Shown in pieces: positions 24,835 through 36,700 of a stretch of 64,000 nt of DNA. The stretch's first letter is position 1; each line of letters starts with the position of its first letter. The DNA is taken from assembly GCA_948567375.1 (NCBI GenBank), contig OX419761.1:56298501-56362500 (forward strand). The letters run 5' to 3'. The notes beneath the pieces were generated by a model, which did not search any database, was not told the DNA's origin, and saw only the letters and a list, made by a program, of their open reading frames with translations. A program made the translations under genes and the position numbers. The DNA is from Lunularia cruciata (lineage: Eukaryota; Streptophyta; Marchantiopsida; Lunulariales; Lunulariaceae).

Positions 24835-25815
24835 ATGTTTTTTTTTGCTCATCAAACCAAGACAGGCCTAGCAATCATGGCACTTTTGCTTGAGAGCTCT
24901 CACTGTTATGTGGCCAAGAAAATGACTTATATTGCAAGTGACAAGGTTGTCCTTGATTCTTTTTGCAAACCATTTAGCATAGGCAAGAACCTACTCAAAG
25001 AAACCACCCTTCTCTTGCTTCTCAAAACTTAAGAAGCTTGGAGTTCAGATGGTCTTGGGTAGGCCCTTTGATGTTGGAGCTGCTGTGGGTTCAACAAATT
25101 TTGATGTTGTACTGGACAACAACGGCAAAGACATAGATGCCGTCAAACTTGTTGTGGATTGGGCAAAGGTAAATGGTGCTGAGCAATTTCTCTTCATTAA
25201 TAGTGTTGGAATCTATGAGACCACATACATCCACCACACAATAAAAAGGATGTTTTGAAGAGTACCAGACATGATGAGGTCAAGAAACACATTGGCAGAG
25301 TAGGATTTAGCAAATGGACCTCATTCAAACCTTAGTATATGACTAGTTCAGGAAACAATAAGGATTGCAAAGAATGGCTCTTTGATAGGATCATCAAAGG
25401 GAAACCAATCCTTGTCCTATAACCTGGACTGCAGCTAAGCACCATTGCCCATGTTTTGGATCTATCCTTGATGCTCACTTTAGCTATGAAGAAACCAAAG
25501 GTTGCTAACAAAACTACTTTCAATGCAATAAGAAAATGTGCAATCACAATTGCAAGTTTTGCTCAAATCTGTGCCAAGGCCGTCAGACAAGAAGTTGAGA
25601 TCATTGCATACAACCCAAAGGCCACAGGTGTTGATGCCAAGAAGGCCTTCCCTTTCCACAAAATGCACTTCTATGCCAAGCCCATAGCTACTAAGGAATT
25701 GTTGGGTTGGGAAAGCAAGATGAACTTGCCAAAAGACCTTGGATTCACACCAAAAATGCCCCCATTTCTTGTCTTAGGTGCTGCTCCAGGTCTCAAAATG
25801 ATTAGCTCATTGTGA
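24835..25815 (+). pseudogene. CSP41a-like chloroplast RNA-binding protein pseudogene
   Basis: Discontinuous frames match the SDR-type chloroplast stem-loop binding protein CSP41a: DVGAAVGSTNFDVVLDNNGK (25073-25132), AEQFLFINSVGIYE, then in broken frames SGNNKDC.EWLFDRI (about 25345-25390), GLQLSTIAHV.DLS.MLTLAM, NATTF-type NAIR..., EIIAYNPKATGVDAKKAFPF, KMHFYAKPIATKELLGWESK. CSP41a is a plastid endonuclease/RNA-stabilising protein. At least four stops or frameshifts are present; the N-terminal third is poorly conserved and the C-terminal tail is missing. No introns interrupt the matched parts, which suggests a retrocopy, but no poly(A) tail is visible. It lies between the copia gag start and copia LTR pieces. 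Confidence 0.8.
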
Positions 25816-26366
25816 TCTCTCTACTGAGACCAAGTACCTCTCCTACTACCTCCCATATGATCCACAATGACTCCAAATCAACCTCAGGTCTGGCTAAACC
25901 TCCATAGCCACCAAAAATCATAGAAATCTTCTCAAATTGATATCTTTGCGCTTGGTTTGCTTCAGGTATCAAAACAATGAGTTCCTCCCGATCTTCAAAA
26001 GAATGAGCTATAACATGCACTATATTGCATATTGCACAAATTTGAATTTCAAAAACTCAAAGAACTATCACCTCACACCAAAACCGTCAAACACAGAAAA
26101 TACAATGACAATTAATTCTATAATTACTTCTTTTTTTCATCTAAACTCTGATCAATGAGTTCTATACATCAATAGACTCTATTTGACCCATGATATCTCT
26201 TCCAAGTTTTTCATGAAAAAATTTGAGATAGTTGCCAATCAAGCCTAATCATTTTGCTGAAAATTTTCACCTCCAAGATTCATTCTAATACCGTTTGTTG
26301 AGAAAATTATGAGAGTTGTGATGAATGCAAAAACAATGTATAAAACCAGTAGATTTTCAAATTATA

Positions 26367-26989
26367 CAAATGTACATGGGCCACCTCCATGTGAGGCTAC
26401 ATCCATGGAAATGCTCCATGAGTCTTTACTAATGCTCAAGGCTTAGTGCCATATCCAAGCATAAAAAGCAATAGCTCAAACACTCTCCAACTCCACTCCA
26501 ACCATGAACTAACAAATGAGAAACCCCCACGCAATATGCCTCAAGGCATATATAGGGTGTATGTTGTGTGTACCTTGAGTTACTCCTAACTAGGGTTAGA
26601 TACAACACCCACCCTATATATGCCTTGGAGCATATTGGGTGGGGATTGCTTATTTGTTAGTTCATGGTTGGAGTGGACTTGGATAGTGTTGGAGATCTTT
26701 CTTTGTATGCTTGGATATGGTGGTAAGCCTTGAGTGTTATTAGAGACTCATGGAGCATTTTCTTGGACGTAGCCTCACATGTAAGTGAACAACATACATC
26801 TATAAAATGTGTGATTCTAGTGGTTGTATACATTGTTTGTGCATGTCATCGTAACTCTTGTAATTTACTTAGCAATATGCCCTAAGGCATATATATGGTG
26901 GGTATTGTTCCTACCTTGAGTTACTCTTAACAAAGGTTAGGCTAATCAGATTAAAGTGTAGCCCTAAGGCATAAGAGTAAACCCCAACA
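26367..26989. repeat. Copia LTR fragments in alternating orientation (palindrome)
   Basis: Three pieces of the LTR family seen at 15688-16040: 26367-26600 in minus orientation, 26602-26874 in plus orientation, 26875-26989 in minus orientation. The first two form an inverted repeat with arms of about 200 bp around a spacer of about 30 bp. The third ends AACCCCAACA, matching an LTR terminus. Orientation follows from motifs such as ATATATGCC, TTAGTTCATGGTTGGAGTGG and ACTCTTGTAATTTACT. Confidence 0.75.
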
Positions 26990-27820
26990 CATGTATAATC
27001 TCAAGTGTCAACAATAAGAATGTGATCACTTGCCTCACATGAACATCCCAAGTGGTCCAATCATAGTCCTTGTGCATCTATCACACATGGATCTTTACTC
27101 TTGTGAGGTAAAGAGTTCATGACACACCAAGCATGGTATATCCTAAGCCACTCTAGGCAACCCCACATTGGAAAGTGTAGCCATAACTAGCACAAGAATA
27201 ATGATAATAACACATGATGTTTTTCTCCATAACTTCTCCTACTTGCAAAACCATGTTCCTCCCATCTTGCCTCACATGAGTAAATGTTAATTCTAAAAAA
27301 TCAAAAAATTATAAATTCTCCTAACTTTATATTCATATTTCTATAATTTTAAAACTAAGTTCTAATGAAACTAGAGCACTAGTATCAAGAGATTAGAGCT
27401 AAAAATTCATGACTTGTCATTCTCAATGTAAATTAATCACTCCAAAACCTAAAATCCAAAAGGTCTTATCATTTTTCCATCAAATGTTCCATAATAATCC
27501 ATTTACATACCAATGGAACCAAAAAAAAAGAAAAAAAAGAGGAAAGAATTGAGTTTTCATCTGTATGTTATATGGTAATGAATACTCATAAAATTTTGAA
27601 TTTATATTATTTTCCATTGCATCTTCTCCTCTCCTCTCCTCTCCTTGTCACCTCTCCTTTCAAGATTGAAGAGTAGAATGATGAAGCCCGAGAACAAGAA
27701 AGCATAAAAAGATAGAAAGACCTATCAAACTATACAACAACACAATAAATAAAACTAGGGTAAGATTTGTACATCATGCATGGATATAAAAGCCCCCAAT
27801 ATATTACTATTGGGGGGTTT
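26990..27820. other. AT-rich DNA without genes, simple repeats
   Basis: There are no supported reading frames. An A-rich run with scattered G is at about 27518-27545 and a CTCCT microsatellite is at about 27625-27655. A hairpin CCCCCAAT/ATTGGGGG (27793-27800 and 27809-27816) lies immediately before the LTR at 27821. Confidence 0.5.
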
Positions 27821-28321
27821 TGTAAAAGACCAAGATTAAGGAGAGAAATAGGAGAATGGAAGATTGGAGTGAAAAATCAAATTGAAACACTTGAATGAGA
27901 GAAAATCCAAATGCTTAGCATGAGCTTGGGCTTTGGTATTTATATGGAGCATACAAGGTTCATGAGAAGCTCCTCTAGAAGCTTCCTAAAACCACCTTCT
28001 TGGAGTGCAAACCAAGTTAATTGAGAAACTTCTTAAGAAGCTTTCTTCTAGAAGATGTCTTCTTGGCATGCAAGATAAGCTAGTTGGAAGCTTCCCAAGA
28101 AGCTTCTTTCTAGAAGTTACCTACTTGGGGTGCAAGCTAAGCTATCCAAGAGGCTTCCCAAGAAGCTTCCTCCTAGAAGTCAACACTTGGCATGCACATT
28201 ATCCAATATTTGGAAGGTACCAAGTAGCTTCTTGGATAATTCTAGAATATTTTGGCTATTTTGGCCTATTTGCTACTTAATTAGCCTTGACTAACTCATT
28301 GGTAAACTCCATATTGTTACA
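27821..28321 (-). repeat. 3' LTR of host B (501 bp)
   Basis: Plus-strand ends are TGTAAAAGACC and ATTGTTACA, as in the LTRs of C. It contains TATTTATA (27937-27944; TATAAATA on the minus strand) and, upstream of it in transcription terms, many AAGCTTC/GAAGCTT and TTCTAGAA blocks (27965-28255). The sequence AATTCCCCCACT next to it is the polypurine tract on the minus strand. Confidence 0.85.
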
Positions 28322-28333
28322 AATTCCCCCACT

Positions 28334-28777
28334 GTTGGTTGATATGTCCTCATCACCATTGAAACTTCAAACTCTTGGATGACCATTTGTGCATTCTAGA
28401 GATGAGAAAGAGGCTCCAAAGTGGCATCATGAAGGGGATACCTTTTCCATAAGCCTTTGTACAATGTATCTTGTTGGCGGCCTCATTGAATGTAGTGATG
28501 CACAAGGATATGATCAATCTCATACTCCTCATGATCATTAATAGGGATGAGAAAAGGAGGAGTTTGGACACAAGAGGAAAAAGAAGATGGATTAGGAACA
28601 AAAGGTTCAACTTGGAAACCTAAAAGACAAGATGGATGCACATATGACAAGGCAAGACAAGTTGATAGACAACAAGAGAAATGATTTAATGTCTCAAAGG
28701 GTCCTATTGAATCAAGAGCAAGTTTATGGACTTGGGTTTCAAGTGGAAAAAGTAGGTTACTAGAGGAGAGTATGACC
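28334..28777 (-). pseudogene. Host B pol 3' end: integrase tail and chromodomain, broken
   Basis: The minus strand matches the end of pol in A and C: a conserved stretch (about 28777-28650) with LDSIGPFETLNHF, then HPSCLLGFQVEPFVPNPSSF, the linker PIN-DHEEYE and the chromodomain start with ...EYEIDHILVHHY (28530-28480), followed by a stop-ridden tail. The frame is shifted at least twice. It ends at the insertion point of element D. Confidence 0.75.
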
Positions 28778-29469
28778 TGTAACACCCATTTGTGCATGTG
28801 TGTGGTATTGTGATATTTAGCTTGGTATTACAAGTACTTAAGAGATATTATTTATATAGAGATAAAGGATGGTTCTATATTAGTCATGGTTAGCTAAAGT
28901 TAGTCATAGCTAAGATAGAGGGGACCTTACTTTAGAGGAAGTAAAAAAGATGAGCACCACTATTTTGGATTTTAGTGTGTTGACTTGGTATTATTCCTAA
29001 GTGTTTGGCTTTGAGGAAAGAGTTGAGAACTATTGGACCCGCGAGCCTTTTTGTTTTGGATTCTTCTATAGTCCAAGGATAGCCCATGTGAAGGAATCCT
29101 TGACTTAGTGGTTGGGTCAAGATAAGACCACATGCTTAGGAGAATATGCCCATGTGAATGGGTATTCCTTTCTACTTCTTTACTTTACTTGACTTTTAGC
29201 CTAGTAACTTGAGTTACTCCAATAATTAGTAACTTTGGTGCGTAACTATTTCACAAGTATATATACAAGGGGTGAGGAGGTACTCAACATCCTTTCATTT
29301 GCAACTATCTCTCTCTCATTGAGTTCTCTAGTGAGCAATGTCTTGAGTCTTGGAGTGTTAGCCTTGGAGAAGTATGATGGAGTTGAGGTTCCTTGCCTTC
29401 TTAGTCCATGGTGCGCTACCATAATAGCCATCAGAGGTTCATCCTGAGTGAGAGATAGGCCGGCTCACA
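28778..29469 (+). repeat. 5' LTR of element D (692 bp)
   Basis: It starts TGTAACACCCATTTGTGC and ends GGCTCACA. A TATA-like AGTATATATACAAGG is at about 29256-29271. It is followed by TTTTTAGTTCCATTGTCGGGA, which loosely resembles the CC[AG]TTG[CT]CGGG primer-binding sites of many plant gypsy elements. Confidence 0.85.
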
Positions 29470-31029
29470 TTTTTAGTTCCATTGTCGGGACCTCTCTAGA
29501 AGGCAAGATAATGTTCCGTGTTCAATTCTACATTAGACAAAAGGATGCTATGAGAGCTCACTTGGAGAGAACATTAGGAGAGGAGAGGGCTGAACTTATG
29601 TTAGAGAACCAAGATCCATTTTTATACCCTGTAGTTCATTATGATGTCTTTGAAGTGATTTTGTACATCTTGTACACATGAGAGGATTTGGAGAAATTAT
29701 GTGAGGTGGATTGCAGATTTTGGAGATTAAGGTGATTTGGGCAAAATCTCAAGTTTGAGATCTGGACTTGAAATTTCTACACATAATAGCTTGGGTTATC
29801 TTTCAGTTAGCATACTTGAAATTATTGTGAGAACTACTATGCTCACTGGGTTAGAATTTTTGAAAGTTGATAGGGCAAACTGCTCCGCAAGTGCATGCTC
29901 TTTGGAAAATTTTACAGAGTCTACCATTTCTTCAATTTTTAGTGAATTTTCCTGAAAATTTCCAGGAAAATTCAGTGCATTGTATCCTACTTGTTGGCAC
30001 AAAAATTAGAGAGAGATCATTCTTTTGCAGTGAGTTTTGAGTTTTTAAAGTGAAGGGGGTGGTTTTCAGACCAAATCTGAAATATGTGTGCTGAATAGAA
30101 AGGTGTCTAGGCCAAATGGTTTGATGAAAAGATCTAAAATTTTGCAAAGAGGGACACCCTAGAGTTTTGATCAATGTGTGCAGAATTTTAAAGGATGGTC
30201 ACATACAAGTTGAGAGATCTGAGTGAAATTGTGAGGAAGGGTCAATTCTGCAGAGTGGAGATCTCATGCATGAGGAGTTTGAGAGCAACAAAAAGCATAT
30301 TTGAATGTTTAGATTCATCTTGGGAACATGGAAGGTCACCAAGAGTGGAAATTGAAACTATGCAAGGTCCCCCAAGGGTTTGAGGTGATTGTAGGGGTGG
30401 ATTGAGGCAAAGAGAGTTTATAATAGAATTTGAAGAGAGTGTTGAGAGGATCCAAAAACCTACACCACTTGGAGGAAAGAGTGAGTCTAAGTGCTTTCTA
30501 TGTAGAGAGAAGGGATATAAGACAAGTTCATGTCCAAGTTTTAGAGAGATTGAGTGAAAGGAGAGGCTTACTTGACTTGGGTTTGCATGTTGGACCTTCT
30601 TCGCCAAGATTAGGAGGGAGAAGATCCAAGACCAAAGAGTTGTGTGAGGTTTGAGGAGTGGAAGGACTTCCAAAAGGACATGAGTGTAGTGGAGTAAAAG
30701 CACTTTTGGAGAATTTGGTGAAGGATCTTGGAAATTCTTAGTACAACTACAGAAATACTACCATCTTCATCAGCTAGTTCTCAAGATTAGTGATGGAGAT
30801 AATTTTCAACTTATGGATAAACTATCCATGAGAGTTAGATTAATATGCACTCTAGGATTTGATGTTGCTATAGAAATCTTGGAGCAACCTGAACCTTTTG
30901 TGTTCCCTAGAGTGGATTATTCTCAGATGGTGTTAGTCATGTATAAACTCTATTAGTAATAGTGTGAGGGAAAAGAAAAGAGAAAAAGAAAAAAAAATTG
31001 AGAGAAAAGAAAGATAGTGAGGAGTTAAG
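29470..31029 (+). pseudogene. Element D leader with a gag-like remnant and zinc knuckle
   Basis: Frames are broken throughout. A piece at 29448-29681 contains MRAHLERTLGEERAEL. At 30492-30533 the codons read CFLCREKGYKTSSC, a CCHC zinc knuckle (C-x2-C-x4-H-x4-C) in which His has become Tyr (CAT to TAT). This lies before the main gag start at 31030, so the element has two gag-like zinc knuckles. The phrase CCAAGAGTGGAAATTGA (30339-30355) recurs at 63088-63104, so this segment belongs to a wider repeat. Confidence 0.5.
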
Positions 31030-32022
31030 ATGGGGAAACTTCGGGTTTTCTTTGGCAAGGATGGAGAAGATGTGGAGGCCTTTGTGAGAGACTTCAAGAG
31101 AGCTTGCATAGGAAAAAATGAGAGGAGGAAGAATGAGTGGGCATCATTATTACCAGATTTCTTTGAGGATGCAACACTTACATGGTATGAGTCAAAATAC
31201 CAAAAGAGAGAGAGGAGAGATGGGGAAGAAGAGTCTTGGGAGAGTTTGACTTCAGCACTCACTGAGAACTTTCTCCCAGATGAGAGTTATGAGAAGTTGA
31301 TGAGTGAGGTTACCTTTCTCAAACAAGGAGATGGAGAGAAAGTGAGAGTTTATGTGGAAAGAGTGGAAAAGTTAGAGTCCAGATTTTGCAAAGTGTTGAG
31401 GAAGGGTGGGGATGATGTGGAGACTATAATGATTGGCATAGGGGCCATGCTCACCAAGAATTTTGTGGGAGGGTTGAGACCACAAATTAGAAGCAAGGTG
31501 AGATATGAGAAACCTTCTTCCAAGGTTGAAGCTATCAAGATCGCAATTCGTATGGAGGAAAGTTTGGAAGGAGATGAGAGTGATTTGGTGTTGAAGGAGG
31601 TTGTGCATCCTCCTCAAAGGCTACAAGTATGGTGGAACTTCTGATATTTGGTGGCAAGGGTTGCACCAAAAGTAGTAGCTGCTCCAATTCTTGCACCTCC
31701 ACCAAAGGATCCACTTCAAACCATCACAGAATGACTTGCGGATCTCAAGATCAATGTGGTGCAACTATGGGAGAAGAGAGAGGTGGATCAGAATGTAGGG
31801 AGAGGGCCTAAGAGTTATGGAAACTATCCATATAGAGGAGGCCAACCATCCAACAATTTTAATGATAGAAATTATTTTGGTTATGGAGGAAGAGGCCATA
31901 TCCAAAGGAATTGCTCAAATTCCACTTACCATGGAGGAAGGTATTATGAGGGAGCCAATAGAGGGAAAGGGGAGGTAGTGAAACCCAAGTGGCTCCTCAT
32001 CCCAACAAAGGTAAGGAGATAG
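31030..32022 (+). pseudogene. Element D gag with decayed CCHC zinc knuckle
   Basis: A 204-codon frame (31030-31644) has the retrotransposon gag pattern: FVRDFKRAC, WASLLPDFFEDATLTWYES, LTENFLPDESYEKL, VRVYVERVEKLESRF, NFVGGLRPQIRSKV. After a stop, the same frame resumes at 31756 and reaches a zinc knuckle at 31873-31914 reading YFGYGGRGHIQRNC. Both leading cysteines have become Tyr (TGT to TAT), while His and the last Cys are intact. Gag would build the virus-like particle and bind RNA. Confidence 0.8.
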
Positions 32023-32401
32023 CATCCATAGATGTGGTTGAGAGCAAGTATGAGAAGGGAGAGTGCTCAAACTCCAAGGGTCTTAATTTGGAGCTTTTAG
32101 CACAAGAGAAGAAGAGAGCTCGTTTTGCAGAGGATGTTCATTCTTCTCAAGGATTTACTCCAAGAAAGGATACTCCTATGTCTACTAGGAGCACTTGCAC
32201 CTCAACACCATCAACAATAAAGACTCCGAGGAAGAAGTTGGGGATAGAGGATTTATTGATTTCAAAGCAACAGTGGAACTACAATGTGTTGGAGGATGTT
32301 GGTAGCCACAAGGCTACCATCACAATGGGTCAATTGATTGATTTGAACCCTACCTTGAGAAAGGAGCTTAGAGGTGGTTTGAGTTCTACAAGGAGCAAGA
32401 G
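32023..32401 (+). pseudogene. Element D gag-protease linker, interrupted by element A
   Basis: The frame starting at 31989 continues to the insertion site of A with a Lys/Ser/Thr-rich linker and IEDLLISKQQWNYNVLEDV. The reading resumes after A at 37751 with a basic run leading into the protease. The last five bases, AAGAG (32397-32401), are repeated after A. Confidence 0.7.
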
Positions 32402-32624
32402 TTTAACAATATGGAGTTTAGTGACGAAGTTAGTCTGGCTTACGAAGTAGAGAATAAGACAAAATAGCCTAGAATATTCTAGAAGCATCTAAGAAGCTTC
32501 TTGGGAAGCTTCCCAACTTGTTAACTTGCGCCCTAAGCAGGTAGCTTCTAGAAGCTTCTAACTAGCTTAGCTTGCACGCCAAGTAGGCGGCTTCTAGAAG
32601 GAAGCTTCTTGAGAAGCTTCATGG
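32402..32624 (+). repeat. Truncated 5' LTR of chromovirus A
   Basis: It starts TTTAACAATATGG (the 3' LTR starts TGTAACAATATGG, so the terminal G has mutated) and follows the 3' LTR through the heat-shock-like array to GAAGCTTCATGG. It then jumps to CCAAATATTACC, which in element C lies in the leader. The TATA box and transcript start are lost. Confidence 0.85.
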
Positions 32625-32814
32625 CCAAATATTACCAAAGCATCGTTTCACACAATTCATCACCTTGCGCTTTGGGCAGGATTTTCTACACATGATCACC
32701 GTGTCAGAGGAACCCTTGATACTTCAAGTTGTAACTTATGGAGAACAGTGGATGTGTTGTATCTATGTTTTAATCAACTAGATAAATTGAGTGTAGTAGA
32801 ATAGAGTAGTAGAG

Positions 32815-33684
32815 ATGGCGGCAATACCGGATGTTATCCTTGCAATGCAACAATAAATCGAGCATCTTACTCGATTGTTGGATGAACGAGACCAGCAACG
32901 ACGAGAACAGATAGACAGAGCGCCAGTTCGAGATGGAGAAGATTGCATTTGATTTCCAAAACCCAAGGTGTTTGAAGGCAAGAATCTCCCAAGCATAGTG
33001 GAGAATTTTGTGTTTGACTGCAAATGTTACTTTGAAGCCACCAATCTTCAAGACAAGCGGAAACAAATTCTCTTGGCTTCTAGCCAATTAGATGGCGTGG
33101 CAAAACTTTGGTGGCGATTCCGAGTAGAAAGAGCTGAACGACAAATTGTTACACCGATTTCGACATGGGCAGAATTCAAGGATGCAATACTTGGTCGATT
33201 TCAAACTATAAATGCCACCTGAGCCGCACAAGATAAATTGGCGGAGTTGAGGCAGATTGGCTCAGTGAGAAGCTACATCACACAATTTCAGAACATCATC
33301 ATGCAAATTCCAAATATCCAAGAAGGTGAAGTTCTGGATTGATTTGTGCGAGGATTGAAGTCACGAACCAAATTGGAGGTGACCATGCGGGAGCCACAAA
33401 ATGTAGAAGAAGCCATGCAATTGGCTGAGCGTTTCGATTTCTTGGTTGCAACAACTTGGTCTCGACCTCGACCTACACAAAGCCTACCTGTACCACGAGT
33501 GGAAGAACCAATACCAATGGAGATTGATGCTACCCAACGAAGACCACTTGGCATAGTAGATAAAGAAAGATTATGACAAAATGGAGGTTGCTTTTATTGT
33601 CACCAAGTTGGACATTGCATTAGTGAATGTCCACTTAGGAATGTGCGACCTCGACAAGTTGCCCAGATGGAGTTTGTGGAATAG
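32815..33684 (+). pseudogene. Chromovirus A gag
   Basis: The ATG at 32815 opens a gag frame interrupted by four internal stops (CAA/CGA-type codons changed to TAA or TGA, such as 33574-33576). Conserved pieces are VFEGKNLPSIVENFVFDC, LASSQLDGVAKLWWRFR, WAEFKDAILGRF and REPQNVEEAMQLAERFD. An intact CCHC zinc knuckle CFYCHQVGHCISEC is encoded at about 33589-33630. Pol lies in the -1 frame. Confidence 0.85.
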
Positions 33685-33692
33685 AATGTTCA

Positions 33693-33737
33693 GGGAAACA
33701 AAGAATCCTAGTAGGAGATTTTGAACCGCCTACTGGG
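33693..33737 (+). promoter_or_regulatory. -1 programmed ribosomal frameshift cassette between gag and pol (A)
   Basis: The heptamer GGGAAAC (33693-33699) lies in phase X-XXY-YYZ relative to gag (caG GGA AAC). After an 8-nt spacer a stem-loop follows: 33708-33715 pairs with 33729-33736 around a 13-nt loop, with an extra C-G pair outside. Slipping by -1 enters exactly the frame of the protease. The gag-frame stop comes at 33709-33711. Element C has the same layout with a compensatory pair change. Confidence 0.75.
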
Positions 33738-33740
33738 AGC

Positions 33741-36700
33741 TTGATTAGTTCCAATGGGATTGAAGTCTCGACCTATGCAAGTTTGCTTCACTTGCAAGGT
33801 ATGATATCTAATTGGGGTTGTAGGATTTTGGTTGATTCTGGAAGTTCAGAAAATTGCATGTCTATGCAAGTAGCAAAGGAATTGGGTATTTGTATCAAGC
33901 CAATGTTTGGAAGTAGTTTGATGATGGCGGATGGTAGAAAGGGTTCTGCATTCCGCACCTCACATCCTGTTACCTTCAAGATTAGGAAGGAGTATTTGGA
34001 GTGTATGAGGTTTGTAGTGGCACCTCTACACTATGATATCATTCTAGGTCTACCTTGGCTTGAACATCATAAGGTTCAATTTGATTGGACCCGACGACAA
34101 ATTCAAGTACAACACCAAGGTAGAAATTTCCGATTAGGTTGTCTGGCACCTCTGAGTAAGACGCCTAAGAATAGTCAGTCCCAAGATGGGAAGTTTGTTG
34201 AGAAGGTAGCCATAGAGCAAATCTGGAAAGGAGATGAGTCCCAAGATGGGGAGTTTGCCGAGAAAGCAACCATAGAGCAAGCTTGGAAGAGAGATGAGTC
34301 CCTAGAAGGGAAGTTTGTTAATGAAGCGGCCATAGAGCAAGCTTTGGAGGAAGATAAGTTTGTATTTGCGGTGTGGGTCAAGCTGATTGCACAAGAACAA
34401 TCTGAAGAGGGCCAAGAGCCTCATCAAGCAATGGTTAATTGGATAGTTCAAGAGTTTGCAGATGTGTTTCCGGATGATCTGCTAAAGGGATTACCCTCCG
34501 ATCGAGGTATGCCCTTCAAGATCAAGTTATTGCCAGGGAGTACTCCAGTGAGTAGACCAATCTATCGGCTCTCACCAAAGGAGTTGGAGGATTTGCGAAC
34601 AACACTTACAGAGTTGTTGGAGAAGGATTTCATACAACATGGTACCTCTCCTTGGGGAGCACCGGTACTATTTGTTCCAAAGAAGGATGGAGGACTTCGT
34701 TTCTGTATTGATTACCGTGGACTCAATAAGCAAACCGTGAAGAATGCATATCCCTTGCCTTGGATCGATGACCTGCTTGATCAACTAAGTGGAGCACGCT
34801 ACTTTTCCAAGCTGGATCTTCATAGCGGCTATTGGCAAATTCCTATTGAAGGAGAGGACGTGCAAAAGATTGCCTTTTGCACAAGGTATGGACATTTTGA
34901 GTGGAGAGTTCTACCTTTTAGACTCACTAATGCTCCAGTAGTCTTCATAGATCAGATGCATCAGGTGTTGGAGGGACTATTGGATTGGTCTGTGGTGGTG
35001 TTCTTTGATGATATTCTAATCTATAGCAGGATAGAGGCAGAACACGTGAATCATGTCCAAGAAGTCCTAAAACGACTACGACAATGGAATTTCTATTGCA
35101 AGAAGTCAAAGTGTGCTTTTTGGCAGAAGGAGGTAACCTTCTTGGGTCATAAGATCTCATCAGAGGGGATCAAGATGGAAGAAGAGAAGATCAAGGCCAT
35201 TACTGATTGGCCTACCCCAAAGGATGCTACAAAAGTACAAGCATTCAATGGATTGGCCAGTTTTTACCAACGGTTCATCCACTATTATGCTCATGTGGCT
35301 ACACCATTGACTGACCTCTTGGGAAAGAACTTGAGCTTCCAGTGGACCACCAAGCATGAAGAAGCATTCCAGAAGTTAAAGCATATGGTGTCTTCAAGAC
35401 CCATTCTTCAACCATATGATCCTCAACTACCTTGTGTGGTTGATTTTGATGCTTCTAACTTTGCGATTGGAGCTGTGTTGCAACAAGAATTTCCAGATGG
35501 ACTACATCCTATTGCCTTTGTGTCTTGCCAACTAAATACAGTTGAAAGAAATAACTCTACTTGAGATCGGGAACAACTTGCAATGGTATATGCCACCAAG
35601 GTATGGAGGCATTATCTCTTGGGGAAACAAGTGATCATGCAAACTGATCACAAACCATTGTTGCAAACCTTACACTTGGAGCACATGAAGAGTTAGCATC
35701 ATTGATGGGAAGAGCAACTCCAATTGTTTGACATCAAACTTGAGTACAAACCAGGTCGGTTCTATGTCATCCCCGATGATCTATCACGACAACCTGATTT
35801 GAAGGATCTTCCTCTCATCATGGCGGCAATTACAACGGTGTCCATTGACCCTAAGGTCCATAATGAGTTTCAATCAGCTCTACAACAAGATCCCTTCTTC
35901 CAAATGGTACACGGTTGTCTGACAGCACGCGACAAGGAGTACAACACCTTCTCCTTCAAGAAAGGCCTTTTATTCCATGAAGACCAGATCTATGTTCCAA
36001 CCAAAGGTGAACTTTGACTTGTGGGCCTTCAAGAAGCCCATGATTTACCAATAGCTGGTCACATGGGAGTGGACAAGACCTTGGGTACCCTCCAATGCCA
36101 ATGGTGGTGGCCTAACATGACACAAGATGTTCAAGACTTTGTCAGATCATGTGAGAGTTGCCAACGGAACAAGGCCAGCAACCAGAAGCCGAGTGGACTC
36201 CTTCAACCACTCGCCATTCCATCCGCTTGTTGGGAGCAAGTGAGCTTGGATCTCATCACATCTTTGCCAAAGACAAAACAAGGACACACCGCAATTGTGG
36301 TGTTTGTGGATAAGCTTAGTAAGCAAATCTACTTGGCACCAACCTGTGATAACGTGGATGCTCCAACCTTAGCGCAAATCTACTCTGACAATGTCTTCAA
36401 GCATCATGGGATGCCACATGTACTCATCTCCAACCGTGATCCTCGATTTACCGGGAAGTTTTGGCAAGCACTCTTCCAGATACTCGGCACCAAGCTTGCT
36501 TTGTCCACAGTCTATCATCCTCAAACTGATGGACAAACCGAACGCGCCAATCATACATTGGAGGATATGTTGCGGGCCTTTGTCAATGTCCACCATACCA
36601 ACTGGGATGAATGTCTTGCAGCTGCAGAATTTGCCTACAATAATTCCAAACAGGCAAGCACGGGATTTTCTCCCTTCTTTCTCAATTTTGGCCAAGATCC

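Noticed and set aside
30242-30703. 153-codon minus-strand frame in element D
   Set aside because: It is antisense to a zinc-knuckle-bearing gag-like remnant; it has no motif of its own.
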